The notes under the pieces were generated by a model. The model saw only the letters and a program-made list of their open reading frames with translations. It was not told where the DNA came from and made no database searches. A DNA stretch of 64,000 bases from Micromonospora terminaliae. GTDB lineage: Bacteria > Actinomycetota > Actinomycetes > Mycobacteriales > Micromonosporaceae. Numbering within the stretch: the first letter of the stretch is position 1; each line of letters begins with the position of its first letter. The position numbers and the translations under genes are program-made. Of this stretch, positions 7,794-16,186 are shown one piece after another. The DNA is taken from positions 2,046,001 to 2,110,000 of the forward strand of contig NZ_CP045309.1 in NCBI RefSeq assembly GCF_009671205.1. Direction: 5' to 3'.

Positions 7794-9082
7794 CCGCGGC
7801 GCCCGAGGAGATGGCCTGCCAGATCTGCCTCTCCCCACTGAACACCCTCGGCGCACCCCCCACCTACGTACACCCGATCCAACTCGCCACCGACGGCCAC
7901 CAACCAGTACCCGTCCCGGTCAGGCAGCTCGACACGGTGAACCGCCACTGCGACTTCTGCGGTGACCCTTTCCCCACGTGGACGCTCGTCGGCGGCGAAG
8001 TCACGGCCTTCGCGCTCGGCTCGGCTGCAGGACTGGTGCAGAACCTCGGCCACGCATGGGCCGCCTGCGCGACGTGTCAGAGCCACATCGACGACGACAG
8101 AACCGACAAGGTCGTCGACCGGGCGGTGCAGGCATTCGGCCTCGCCGACCACCCGCAGGTACGAGAGCGCATCGAGGAACTGCACCAGGCGTTCCTGAAC
8201 GCCCGGCAACCTGGACGGACGCTCATCACGACCACCGCCTGGCCCGCCACCGTCATCACCGCACGCGAGCTGCCCAAGGTACGCGACCGGCTCGCCGGCT
8301 TCTACCGAGGTACCGACAGCCTCCCAACCGCGCTCGCTACCGCCGAAACGCGCCAAGAGGTCGCCGCCGGCCTGGACCGAGCAGGCTTGTTCTGGATCGA
8401 CGACGACTTCACCGACCTCGCCGAGTACGCCGCAGAGAAACTCCCCGACGTCACCACCAACCGCGAGCTCATGCCCGGCACCGACGGACTGCTCGTATGG
8501 TCGCGCCCGGTGACGCCCCGGCGGATCACCGCCGCCTCCTGGACCGCCACCAGCGACGGCTGGCACCTGATCAACTACCGAACCATCGGCGGAGGCCTGC
8601 ACGACACACCGCTCCAGCAACTGCGCGAACAGGTGGGGTGGTTCGCCCCGATGAGCACCGTTCGGGTAAACGACCAACACCTGCTGCATAGCGAACATCC
8701 AGCGGCAGCGCTGGTCGCCACCTGGCTGCTGGTCGCCCAGCAAGCTGCCAACGTCACAATGGCAGAAGTCGACAAAGCCGTCCGCAAGTCCTACGCCCGC
8801 ACCAACCGACCAACGCCCGAGGTGCGCATCGTGCGCATCGGCGCCAACCGCGGCACCCGACCGTCGCCTGGGCGATCGGCGTCAGGTGACCCAGGGCGCC
8901 CTCAGAGCAGCCGGTTCTGGGTGTCCGGCCACTGGCGCAACCAGGCATACGGACCCCGCAGAGCGCTGCGCCGCCCCATCTACATCAGCCCCTTCCTTAA
9001 AGGCCCCGATGACGCGCCGGTCAAGCTCAGCACGACCGTGCGCATGCTCAGCATCCACAGGTCGGACCAGGGCCACGACTAG
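7790..9082 (+). CDS. Large conserved protein with paired-cysteine zinc-ribbon-like N-terminus
   Basis: 430 residues, ATG at 7790 overlapping the GGDEF stop. Cysteine pairs CQIC (residue 10), CDFCG (about 53) and CATC (about 92) are spaced like two zinc ribbons. A middle alpha/beta region contains GLFWIDDDFTDLAEYA. The last 60 residues carry a conserved-looking basic block, RFWVSGHWRNQAYGP, RRPIYISPFLKGPDDAP, which I associate with proteins encoded on actinomycete plasmids and integrative elements. No enzymatic function can be named. It ends the module and is followed at once by a strong terminator. Confidence 0.7.
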   Translation: MTAAPEEMACQICLSPLNTLGAPPTYVHPIQLATDGHQPVPVPVRQLDTVNRHCDFCGDPFPTWTLVGGEVTAFALGSAAGLVQNLGHAWAACATCQSHIDDDRTDKVVDRAVQAFGLADHPQVRERIEELHQAFLNARQPGRTLITTTAWPATVITARELPKVRDRLAGFYRGTDSLPTALATAETRQEVAAGLDRAGLFWIDDDFTDLAEYAAEKLPDVTTNRELMPGTDGLLVWSRPVTPRRITAASWTATSDGWHLINYRTIGGGLHDTPLQQLREQVGWFAPMSTVRVNDQHLLHSEHPAAALVATWLLVAQQAANVTMAEVDKAVRKSYARTNRPTPEVRIVRIGANRGTRPSPGRSASGDPGRPQSSRFWVSGHWRNQAYGPRRALRRPIYISPFLKGPDDAPVKLSTTVRMLSIHRSDQGHD

Positions 9083-9098
9083 AACCCGTCGATCAGGT

Positions 9099-9126
9099 CG
9101 TGGCAGGGGCTCTGCCCCCTGCCACG
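9099..9126. terminator. Hairpin terminator ending the first module
   Basis: CGTGGCAGGGG at 9099-9109 pairs perfectly with CCCCTGCCACG at 9116-9126, loop CTCTGC. It lies 17 bp after the stop at 9082. Confidence 0.8.
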
Positions 9127-9501
9127 AGCCCTGGCAGTGACGTGGGCCAGGGTGCATAACTCGGCCTTGCCGTGATTCGCGCGTGGACTCTGTGTTGCCG
9201 AGCAGCAGGGGCATTGCTGTGTGAATCCGGGGCTCGGCGTATTGCCGCAGGATCTCGGCGGAGAGCTCGCACGGGCCCGCAAGGGTGGACCTGCGGTGGA
9301 AGGGCTGGCCAGGCCGGAGGATTTCCTGCTCGGGCGGGTCAGCCACCTGTCAGGGACGAGCATCGCTGCAGCGTCTTCGGGAAAAGGAGCTGCCTCGCGG
9401 GTAGCCGGGCAGATTTAGGTCGCATGTCGGTGAGTGTGAAAAGTTTGCAGAAGGAGCAGGGCATACGGCGAGGACATGGCGAGAATCCCAGCGTAGAGAC
9501 C
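9127..9501. other. Intergenic, no convincing gene
   Basis: Open frames exist on both strands but are Arg/Gly-rich and lack ribosome sites or recognisable motifs. I see no RNA gene or repeat here. Confidence 0.5.
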
Positions 9502-9922
9502 TCAACCGATGTCGTAACGCAAGCCGTCGAGATGCAGGACCTGTAGCCGGTCGCGGACGATGTCACCACCGTGGCCGCCTGAGATGGTGCTCCACCCGCC
9601 GGCGCCGATCGTATCGGCGCGGGGGATCTCGATTCATGCCCAGAGCACGAGCACGACCCCAAGGAGGGAGAGTGCCGGGATGCCCATCGTAGGGAGTTCA
9701 GCGCCGGCGGCAGGTGACGATCGATGCGCGGGCGAGCAGGATCGAGGCTGCGGCTGATGTCGCGTTGAGCACTAGGGCCGTGCTCCAGGCGGTGGATGCG
9801 GCCCAAACCGATGCGCTGTTGGTCTCGTAGGTGCTCACCCCGTTTGTGGAAGCGACCCATCCTGACTGAAACCAAGGACGAAAGCCGCTTACCAGGACGG
9901 CCAAGGCGGTGCCCGCGGTCAT
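9502..9922 (-). pseudogene. Broken small membrane protein gene
   Basis: From ATG 9922 the frame reads a hydrophobic protein (MTAGTALAVLVSG, then ALVLNATSAAASILLARAS) and stops at 9698-9700. In another frame the sequence continues as ELPTMGIPALSLLGVVLVLWA, a clear membrane helix, and meets a TGA at 9634-9636 where a Trp codon would fit. After that TGA the same frame stays sensible (IEIPRADTIGAGG, RDRLQVLHLDGLRYDIG) to the stop at 9502. One frameshift near 9700-9720 and one nonsense change would explain this. The parent was probably a two-to-three-helix membrane protein; its family is unknown. Confidence 0.6.
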
Positions 9923-9971
9923 CAGCTAACGCCGATGCGACCGAGCGGGCGACGTGCGTGGGATGAGGTCG

Positions 9972-10517
9972 TCAGTTGTCATCGTCGTCAGTGTCCGGGA
10001 GAGCCTGCTGCCACCACATGCGAAGGAGGTATTTCTCGACGGCTCCGTACCGGGCCTGCAGCTCGCTTTCCGCCCGGCCTGCTCGCGGACCCATGGCGTG
10101 CACGACTTCGCGGTATGCCAACTCGGCTCGCTCGCGCCCTTGGTGGTAGACAGCGATGCGGTACCGGCCTGGGCCCTCAGGTGGATCGATTCCATCGATG
10201 GACGCGCTCATCCCGTCACCGAGCACCAGCAGGCCCGTCGGGCAATCGAGATCTACGGCCGCTGCACTGGTCCAGCCAGTATCGACGCCTTCATCAGCGG
10301 GTGGCCCGGTCCACGTCTCCACCCACACGTGTGTAGCGAGCAGATTCTGCACCGTGTGCAGGTACAGGGCATAACGGTTACCTGCCGCAACGTCGCGCAC
10401 GGCGTGCTCGATTGCCGACGTGTCTCCGACGGCGGCGTCACATTCGATGTCTCGCAAGATGACGATGCGATGGTCCGGGCGCAAGGCCAGCTCGTATGAG
10501 GCGTACGGGTTGGGCAT
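9972..10517 (-). CDS. Conserved hypothetical protein
   Basis: About 181 residues from ATG 10517 (MPNPYASYELALRPDHRI), which has AGGAAG about ten bases upstream; an ATG at 10538 would add seven residues. The first 110 residues alternate strands with an acidic surface (LHTVQNLLATHVWVETWTGP, LLVLGDGMSASID), and YRIAVYHQGRERAELAY looks like a core strand followed by helix. A tail of acidic residues (PDTDDDDN) ends it. There is no signal peptide. Its size and pattern resemble small immunity-like or sensor proteins, but I cannot assign a family. A membrane protein gene is upstream on the same strand. Confidence 0.65.
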   Translation of the reverse strand: MPNPYASYELALRPDHRIVILRDIECDAAVGDTSAIEHAVRDVAAGNRYALYLHTVQNLLATHVWVETWTGPPADEGVDTGWTSAAAVDLDCPTGLLVLGDGMSASIDGIDPPEGPGRYRIAVYHQGRERAELAYREVVHAMGPRAGRAESELQARYGAVEKYLLRMWWQQALPDTDDDDN

Positions 10518-10655
10518 AAGAACGTCGCTTCCTGGCATTGCGGCACCGTCACACCGGGCTAGCGCCGGAGGTCGGTCGAGTCTCCGCCGCCGGCCAAGAG
10601 ATGCCTTCCATCCACCTTTGGCTCTGGGCTCTGCCGTGCTTGCATCGCATGGATG

Positions 10656-11585
10656 CTACCCCTTTCGCTTGAACCTGCCGGATCGCCATTCGAGGGAAAG
10701 GATGATCCGGTTGGTCGGAATCTCTTCAGATATCGGGGAGAGGGTGTGTGTCGGCTCGGTCGCTCCAGAGGCCTCCTTGGCTTTAGATTCACGTGTAGCA
10801 CTGGGCTGAACTCGGCGGAGGGCGTCAGCGCCATGTATTGCCAACGCTGCACAGGTTGCGAATACGGCAAGCAGTAGGAACATTCCGACAGCGATCAGAT
10901 AGAGCATCACACGTGGTGGCCTATAAGCTTCAGGCTTGGCTATGACGACCGACGACAGGACGGCGGCCACTACGGCTGTGACCAGGCTTGCATGGGAGGT
11001 GGCGAGCGTCGCGATGGGAGCTGTGTGGTCGCCCCGTCTGCGGCGGCGCCACGATGCCATCGCCCATGCTGCCGAAGCGGCGATCATAAGGACAACGGTC
11101 AGGCGTATCCCGACGTAGAAGGGTGATAAGCGTTCGTTGGATCGAGGATCGACGGCTGCGAGAGCATTCATGAGCCGTAAGTGGACGATGGCGGGGCCGA
11201 TCAAGACTACGAGGATTAGCCCCAAGCGAACCACCTCCTTGAAGCCGCGGTCGGATGCCATAAGAGTCAGGGCGAAGAATAGCGTTAGGACGGACAGGCC
11301 GAATGGCAGGCCCGCTATAATCAGCGCCGTGTTTGCCCGTGTGGTGCCGTCCTTCTCTCCCGTCAGCAGCGCGTACAGAACGGAGATCAGCACGAGTGCG
11401 GCGAAAGCGGAGAAAAGGGTGGTCGAGATTCGGCGAACCAAGACGCCTTCACTGTCCTCTTCGCTGCTGCGCTGGCCACTGGCCAGGTAGTTGCCGAGAG
11501 AAACGAACGCAAACCCAGCAAGGATTCCGGCCACCTGCGCGTACGCGTTGGCAAGGTCCGATGTCGGCAGTCTCGAATCGTCCAT
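10656..11585 (-). CDS. Multi-pass membrane protein of unknown function
   Basis: 309 residues from ATG 11585 (MDDSRLPTSD), preceded by GAAGGGATC; an in-frame ATG at 11645 gives a longer form. Six or seven hydrophobic helices are visible, for example YAQVAGILAGFAFVSLGNY, STTLFSAFAALVLISVLYAL, TALIIAGLPFGLSVLTLFFA, LTVVLMIAASAAWAMA, SLVTAVVAAVLSSVVI and VMLYLIAVGMFLLLAVFATC. The C-terminal 60 residues are cytoplasmic, polar and basic. No transporter signature or catalytic motif is seen. It could be a channel-like or sensing membrane protein. Confidence 0.7.
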   Translation of the reverse strand: MDDSRLPTSDLANAYAQVAGILAGFAFVSLGNYLASGQRSSEEDSEGVLVRRISTTLFSAFAALVLISVLYALLTGEKDGTTRANTALIIAGLPFGLSVLTLFFALTLMASDRGFKEVVRLGLILVVLIGPAIVHLRLMNALAAVDPRSNERLSPFYVGIRLTVVLMIAASAAWAMASWRRRRRGDHTAPIATLATSHASLVTAVVAAVLSSVVIAKPEAYRPPRVMLYLIAVGMFLLLAVFATCAALAIHGADALRRVQPSATRESKAKEASGATEPTHTLSPISEEIPTNRIILSLEWRSGRFKRKG

Positions 11586-11908
11586 GAGCGGATCCCTTCG
11601 CCGTGGATGATCGATTCCGTAGGGCTGTGGGCTTGGCTGCTGCATGCCTACTCTTTTTCATGCGGGCCTCCCCTGCAACCGACAGCTCAGGGAGTGACGG
11701 TAAGCCGACAACTGCCTGATCCGTCCCCCGCTTGGGATCCGGGATCGACGATCGGGGGAGTAGTTGGATGCACGGAACGGCGTTGAACTGTGCCTAACTG
11801 CACCGAACAGTGCTTAACGGAACCGATCCCAACCCGCAGGTTTCTGGCGCAAGGTCACAAACGGTGCGGCGCGCCCGTGCACAGCCAAGAGGTCCCTGGT
11901 TCGATCAG
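11586..11908. other. Intergenic without gene
   Basis: Contains the probable promoter of the membrane protein gene and a short reiterated motif, GGCGTTGAACTGTGCC / CACCGAACAGTGC / GGAACCGATCC. No gene or clear hairpin terminator was found. Confidence 0.4.
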
Positions 11909-12031
11909 GCGTCGATGCCACGGTTGTGGATCAGTTTCTCCCCGATCCCACCGCACCATGGTGGAGCGGTCGACGCCAAGAACTTCGGCAAGGCGTTCCT
12001 GGCTGGTATGCCCGGCAACCCGTGACCGCAC
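11909..12031 (-). pseudogene. HTH (XRE-type) gene remnant
   Basis: The minus strand reads VRSRVAG followed by SQERLAEVLGVDRSTMVRW and RGETDPQPWHRR, a typical actinobacterial helix-turn-helix with the usual WxRGE turn. Before and after this block the frame loses resemblance to a regulator, and no ribosome site or proper start is present. It lies next to an IS481 remnant, so it is likely debris of a regulator gene. Confidence 0.55.
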
Positions 12032-12077
12032 CTCCGGTCCTCTCGCTGATGCAACCGTCGCCCTCACTGCCGTCGAC

Positions 12078-12250
12078 CTAAGTGTTCTGCCCAGAGAGGT
12101 TGGAAGCGCGGCTGGCGGGTGGTTCGCCACCGAGTGCGGTGTGACAGCGGTGGTGATTGTAGGCGTGCGGCCAGCCGGGTAGGGCTTTGCGGCGTGCGGC
12201 CTCAGAGAGGTAGGGCGGGCGTAGGCCCATTGCTCGGTCAGGGGACCACA
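12078..12250 (-). mobile_element. IS481-family transposase, C-terminal fragment
   Basis: The minus-strand frame ending at the TAG at 12078 reads PPYLSEAARRKALPGWPHAY, then NHHRCHTALGGEPPASR and NLSGQNT, the standard end of IS481 integrase-type transposases. Upstream of about 12250 similarity disappears; the DDE catalytic core is missing. An IS481 N-terminal scrap is present at 47.7 kb, but nothing shows they came from one copy. Confidence 0.75.
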
Positions 12251-12407
12251 CGTCCTGAACGATGCCGAACAAGGGTTCGTCCGGGGACCGATCCGGATGC
12301 CGCTCTTGCTTGACGTTCCGGCGCAGTCGGCAGGCTACCGACCGAAACCCGCGTGCCGGAGTGCGGCCGTCCGTGTTGATCACTCTGGGCAAAAGCGGCA
12401 CAATCAG

Positions 12408-13067
12408 ATGGTGATCGCTAGTGTGTTTTTCGACGTTGGAGAGACGATCGTCGACGAGTCCCGGGAGTACGGGACCTGGGCGGACTGGCTGGGGGTACCG
12501 CGGCACACTTTCTCGGCAGTCTTCGGGGCGGTGATCGCACGCGGCTTGGACTACCGGGAGACGTTCCAAGTTTTCCGTCCAGGCTTCGATCTGACCGAGG
12601 AGCGGGAGCGCCGGGCAGCGGCTGGTCAGCCGGAGCACTTCTCGGAGGAGAATCTGTACCCGGATGCCCGGGCGTGCCTCGCCGGACTGCGGGAGTTGGG
12701 CGTGCAGGTGGGCCTGGCAGGTAATCAGACGGCACGGGCCGAGACGATTCTGCGTGCCTTGGACCTGCCGGTGGATGTGATCGGCACGTCGGATGGTTGG
12801 GGTGTGGAAAAGCCATCGGCGGCGTTCTTTGAGCGCGTTGTGGCGGAGGCGGGCTGTCCAGCCGATCAAGTGCTGTACGTCGGGGACCGGCTGGACAACG
12901 ACATCCGGCCTGCGCAGGAGGCCGGGATCGCGACCGCGTTAGTCCGGCGCGGCCCGTGGGGGCACATCCTCGACGACAAGATCGTTAGCGAGCGTTGCCT
13001 GTTCCGCCTCGACTCGCTGGCTGAGCTGCCCGAGCTGGTACGCAAGCACAACGAGTCGGCGGTTTAG
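12408..13067 (+). CDS. HAD-family hydrolase
   Basis: 219 residues from ATG 12408 (GTG 12411 is possible); no strong ribosome site is visible. Haloacid dehalogenase motifs are in order: FFDVGETIVDE (motif I, nucleophile Asp in the DVGET variant), LAGNQTARAE (motif II region), EKPSAAFFERV (motif III Lys) and YVGDRLDNDIRPA (motif IV acidic pair). It probably removes phosphate from a small molecule in the cytoplasm. The cap region at 20-80 holds a helical insert. Its stop overlaps the stop of the convergent XRE regulator by four bases. Substrate unknown. Confidence 0.88.
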   Translation: MVIASVFFDVGETIVDESREYGTWADWLGVPRHTFSAVFGAVIARGLDYRETFQVFRPGFDLTEERERRAAAGQPEHFSEENLYPDARACLAGLRELGVQVGLAGNQTARAETILRALDLPVDVIGTSDGWGVEKPSAAFFERVVAEAGCPADQVLYVGDRLDNDIRPAQEAGIATALVRRGPWGHILDDKIVSERCLFRLDSLAELPELVRKHNESAV

Positions 13068-14398
13068 TGGTCGGGCAGGGCGGCTCGGCTCGCGGTGAGG
13101 GCGGCGATCCGCTCATCAAGCTGCCTGCCCTGCCGGCTGTCGCCAAGTGCCGGCCGGACAGCTCGGACCCGGTCCAGGCCGGTGCCGTACCAGTCGTTGA
13201 GCAGGGCGTCCATCGCCTGGTTGAGGTAGTCAGCGGCATGGTCTCCGTCGCCGCGTTGTGCGGACGCGAGGTCGGCGAGGATGACACTGCGCTGCTTGGC
13301 TGCCGTGGCGGCCAGGCCCGCGAGGGCCGCGGTGAGCTGCTTGGTGGCCTCGGTGTAGTCGTCGGCCGCTAGGGCTGCGTAGCCGGCGAATGAGTGCAGA
13401 CGAACTGCGTCGTAGAAGTCGAGCCATTCCGGCGGGGTCGAGTTGGCTTCGATCGCGGTTGAGGCGAGGTCGATCTGGTGACGGCTCGCTGATCCAGCCC
13501 CGGCGCGGGCTTCGACTTCCGAGGCGACGCAGTGAAGCCAGGAGCGGACGGCCGGGCTGACGCCGTGCCAGGTGTGCTGTAGCGCCGCGTCGATCAGCGG
13601 GCGGGCGGCGGAGGGGTCGCGGCTGAAGGCGGGGATGAAGGCCATGTGACCGAGGACGGTGGCGGCCAGGGCGTGGTCCCCGGCTTCCCGGGTGGCGGCC
13701 AGGGCGACGTCGTAGCAGCGCTGAGCGATGGCAGGCTGGTTGAGGTCGAAGAACGCCAGCCGGGCGGTGAGGAGCGCCGATTCGGCGAGGGCTGCAGAGA
13801 GGGTGGTGCGGCTGGTGCCGCTCGCCGCGCGGACGAGCCCGGTGCCAAGCTGGGTGTGAGCGTATGCGGCCTCGTAGAGCGACCTTGCCGGGCTAGTCCA
13901 GTACAGCGCCCGCTGACAGCGGACGATCTCGGCGTAGGCGTCCGGGTCGGCGGTCTTCGTATCCGCATGCGCTGCCTGGAGGTCCAGCGACAGCAGGGGA
14001 GCGACCAGGGGCAGCATGCTGGCGCCGAACAGTGCGCGTAGGACGGCTGCGCGGTCCCAGCCGGCTTCGTTCTCTTCTCCGGTGAGCATGTCCCACAATC
14101 TCCTGAACTCGTGCAGTGTCTCCGCCTGCGGGCAGAGCGCCAGCTCGTCTGCAGTGAGAAGGCCGAGTTGGCTGGCTGGCTTGTCGAAGAGGGCTACTAG
14201 GTGCTTGCGGTAGCGCGGGTCCGGCCATCGTTCGCCGGTCTCCCATCGCCGCACCGTGTTGGCGTTGAGCCCGGTGTCGCTCTCTCCAGCGAGTCTTATC
14301 CCCGCGCGGATACGTTCGGCGACCTCCTCATACGACCAGCCCCGCTGGAGCCTCTCCCACGCTAGCCGTCGGTTAGGGGAGTAGCGCCTTCCGGCCAT
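13064..14398 (-). CDS. XRE-type regulator with long helical C-terminal domain
   Basis: 444 residues. The N-terminal 80 hold a helix-turn-helix: RLAWERLQRGWSYEEVAERI, then LNANTVRRWETGERWPDPRY. The rest is Ala/Leu-rich helical repeats of TPR type (for example LAESALLTARLAFFDLNQPA, AAGYAALAADDYTEATKQL), usually a sensor or partner-binding domain in this large actinobacterial family. It is divergent from the operon starting at 14940, so control of that operon is likely, as inference. The ATG at 14398 has GGGAGGTGC upstream. The stop overlaps the HAD gene. Confidence 0.85.
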   Translation of the reverse strand: MAGRRYSPNRRLAWERLQRGWSYEEVAERIRAGIRLAGESDTGLNANTVRRWETGERWPDPRYRKHLVALFDKPASQLGLLTADELALCPQAETLHEFRRLWDMLTGEENEAGWDRAAVLRALFGASMLPLVAPLLSLDLQAAHADTKTADPDAYAEIVRCQRALYWTSPARSLYEAAYAHTQLGTGLVRAASGTSRTTLSAALAESALLTARLAFFDLNQPAIAQRCYDVALAATREAGDHALAATVLGHMAFIPAFSRDPSAARPLIDAALQHTWHGVSPAVRSWLHCVASEVEARAGAGSASRHQIDLASTAIEANSTPPEWLDFYDAVRLHSFAGYAALAADDYTEATKQLTAALAGLAATAAKQRSVILADLASAQRGDGDHAADYLNQAMDALLNDWYGTGLDRVRAVRPALGDSRQGRQLDERIAALTASRAALPDH

Positions 14399-14939
14399 CT
14401 GAGCACCTCCCGCCTTGCCTGTCCATGGCGGTCACGCTAGTCACCTCCGCTATGGCCCGTCATTGCCTGGTTGCGAGCGGACGGCTAGTGGACGGTACCG
14501 CTGGCCGCCCGTGAACGGTTTCGTGTTGACAAGCATCGAAGCCCGCTCCTGTGCGGCTGGTCAGCTCGCAGACCCCGTTCTCATCAACAGCAAGGATCCA
14601 TGGTGGACAGATTTATCGAGTCTGGCAAGCCAGCCAGGAAGCTGACGCGGCCGATTGCTGCGGCGTCCCGATCCTTGTGCACGAGGCTGACTCCTCGTCT
14701 GCGTACCGCCATCAGGCTGCGCGGGCGAGTGACCAGTGGGTCGCTTCAGCCGCCGCATTGCTTGGCGGGCCCACGCGGAATCCAGGTGGGTCCGCCAAAG
14801 CTGGGAGCCGAGCCACAAGGAGGTGAGACACGCCCACTCACAGCCACTCATAGCGGTGGTTCTGCCAGCCGGATAGCTCCGCAGGCCCGCCCCACCAGCG
14901 CGCAGACGGTCACATACCATCTTGAGAGGAATTGCCGCC
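14399..14939. promoter_or_regulatory. Divergent control region with one long hairpin
   Basis: This 541-bp spacer separates the XRE regulator from the operon. TTGGCGGGCCCAC at 14762-14774 pairs with GTGGGTCCGCCAA at 14786-14798 (13 bp, one G-T wobble, 11-base loop). GTCAC occurs twice around GCTA near 14435. No convincing gene was found in the spacer. Promoters for both directions should lie here but I cannot place them. Confidence 0.45.
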
Positions 14940-15677
14940 ATGACGGTAGCCAGTGCCGACGTTATCAAGGTCGACTTGCCCGTGCCGTTCACCAAGACCT
15001 GGGAGCGCATCCACGGCATCACGATCGACGGATCGACGGTGACGATCAAGCCGGAGGAATTCTTCTTCCGCTACGAGAACCCGAGCTGGCTGCTGTGCGA
15101 CTGGCAGCAGGTCCGCGACGAGCTGCTCCCGGCCGCGGAGAGCGAGGATCTGACGATCGAGCAGCTCGTGCTGGACTTCGTGAAGGAGCACGGCCACGCC
15201 ACCACCGATCCGGCCGAGGTGCTGCGCACCGCACATGACGTGTACGCCTACATGTTCCGCGAGGAGCACTTGCAGGACCCTGGCCTGGACTTCGTGCCTG
15301 ACGGGACGCTGCTGATGCTGCGCGAGTGCGGGACCCTGATGGCCCTCAACCGGGTCGAGCTTGACGGGCATATCAGCAACGTTTCCCCTGCCTGGATGCT
15401 GTGCGCTGCTGCCCGAGTGGTCTACGATCTGGACAAGGCGACCGCTGAAGTGCTCGACGAGCTGTATCACGGCACCTGGTTCAACGAGTCGCGGCGACGC
15501 GAGAGCATCCTCGCGCACGCGGCTCTCGGCGGCAGGCTGGTCCACGCCTGCCAGGGCGCTCCCAACATGTCCGGCGGCTGCGTCGTGCCCTTCGGCACCG
15601 ACGTCGAAACGATGCGCCGCGAGCTGGCTGGCATGCGCGTGCCCTGGATCGAGCGGACCCTGGCCCCGCTGACCTGA
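14940..15677 (+). CDS. Conserved protein of unknown function, first gene of operon
   Basis: 245 residues from ATG 14940, with GAGAGGA nine bases upstream. The protein is alpha/beta, acidic and cytoplasmic, with LPVPFTKTWERIHGITIDGS at the start, FFFRYENPSWLLCDWQQV near residue 42 and DPAEVLRTAHDVYAYMFREE near 90. The C-terminal part carries CQGAPNMSGGCVVPFG, where two Cys flank a Gly-rich loop. I do not recognise a family or cofactor motif. Position directly divergent from an XRE regulator and upstream of a methyltransferase and transport genes suggests an enzyme or scaffold of a small pathway. Confidence 0.65.
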   Translation: MTVASADVIKVDLPVPFTKTWERIHGITIDGSTVTIKPEEFFFRYENPSWLLCDWQQVRDELLPAAESEDLTIEQLVLDFVKEHGHATTDPAEVLRTAHDVYAYMFREEHLQDPGLDFVPDGTLLMLRECGTLMALNRVELDGHISNVSPAWMLCAAARVVYDLDKATAEVLDELYHGTWFNESRRRESILAHAALGGRLVHACQGAPNMSGGCVVPFGTDVETMRRELAGMRVPWIERTLAPLT

Positions 15678-15680
15678 GAA

Positions 15681-15788
15681 GAACCGGTGGCCGCGCGGCG
15701 CCTGAAGCCGCTTCATCCTGCCCGCGCAGGCCACCTCTATCCGAACCGGTGGCCGCGCGCGGCGTCTCCCGCGCCGTGCGCGGCCACC
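15681..15788. repeat. Tandem direct repeat with hairpins between two operon genes
   Basis: GAACCGGTGGCCGCGCG occurs at 15681-15697 and again at 15743-15759. The second copy pairs with GCGCGGCCACC at 15778-15788 (perfect 11 bp with GGTGGCCGCGC at 15748-15758), and the first can pair with GCAGGCCACC near 15726-15735. Two stem-loops thus lie between the stop at 15677 and the next gene. They may be a partial terminator, an mRNA stability element, or repeat debris. Confidence 0.6.
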
Positions 15789-15811
15789 CCGGGAACATGT
15801 GAGGAGTGGTC

Positions 15812-16180
15812 GTGGCGATTGCCAGGGACACCAGCGGCCGGGTCGTGACGGTCCGGGACATGCTCGACGGCATCAGCACCTCGCTGAAATACACCAACTA
15901 TCAGCTCGACACCGCCGGCGTCGGCCATGAGCCCCACCCATGGAACTGGACCGAATGCGCCGGCCACTTCCGCAGCGTGGTCACCAAAGAGGCCGAACTC
16001 GCCGAACACGTCGCCCGCACCATCGACCGCTGGGTCAAGGCCAACCCCAACGCCGATGCGGCGAACCTGGCCGCGATGCGCGCCGCCTCCAAGGACCTCA
16101 AGGCAGCTGCCCGAAGCCTTATCAACCTGGGCAAGAAGATGCGTAACGTGCAGTCCTGCCTCGACGTCACCCAGTCGTAG
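15812..16180 (+). CDS. Small helical protein of unknown function
   Basis: 122 residues. The GTG at 15812 is preferred because GAGGAG sits five bases upstream; GTG 15806 is within that site. The sequence opens VAIARDTSGRVVTVRDMLDG, has a Trp-rich turn (HPWNWTECAGHF), then long helices EAELAEHVARTIDRWVK and AASKDLKAAARSLINLGKK. It resembles a small four-helix protein. No family is recognised. It is six bases from the methyltransferase that follows, so the pair is probably co-translated. It could be a substrate or partner of that enzyme, but nothing in the sequence proves this. Confidence 0.6.
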   Translation: MAIARDTSGRVVTVRDMLDGISTSLKYTNYQLDTAGVGHEPHPWNWTECAGHFRSVVTKEAELAEHVARTIDRWVKANPNADAANLAAMRAASKDLKAAARSLINLGKKMRNVQSCLDVTQS

Positions 16181-16186
16181 CGCGCC

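Noticed and set aside
9172-9546. 124-residue plus-strand frame
   Set aside because: Arg/Gly-rich, no ribosome site, overlaps the broken membrane gene on the other strand.
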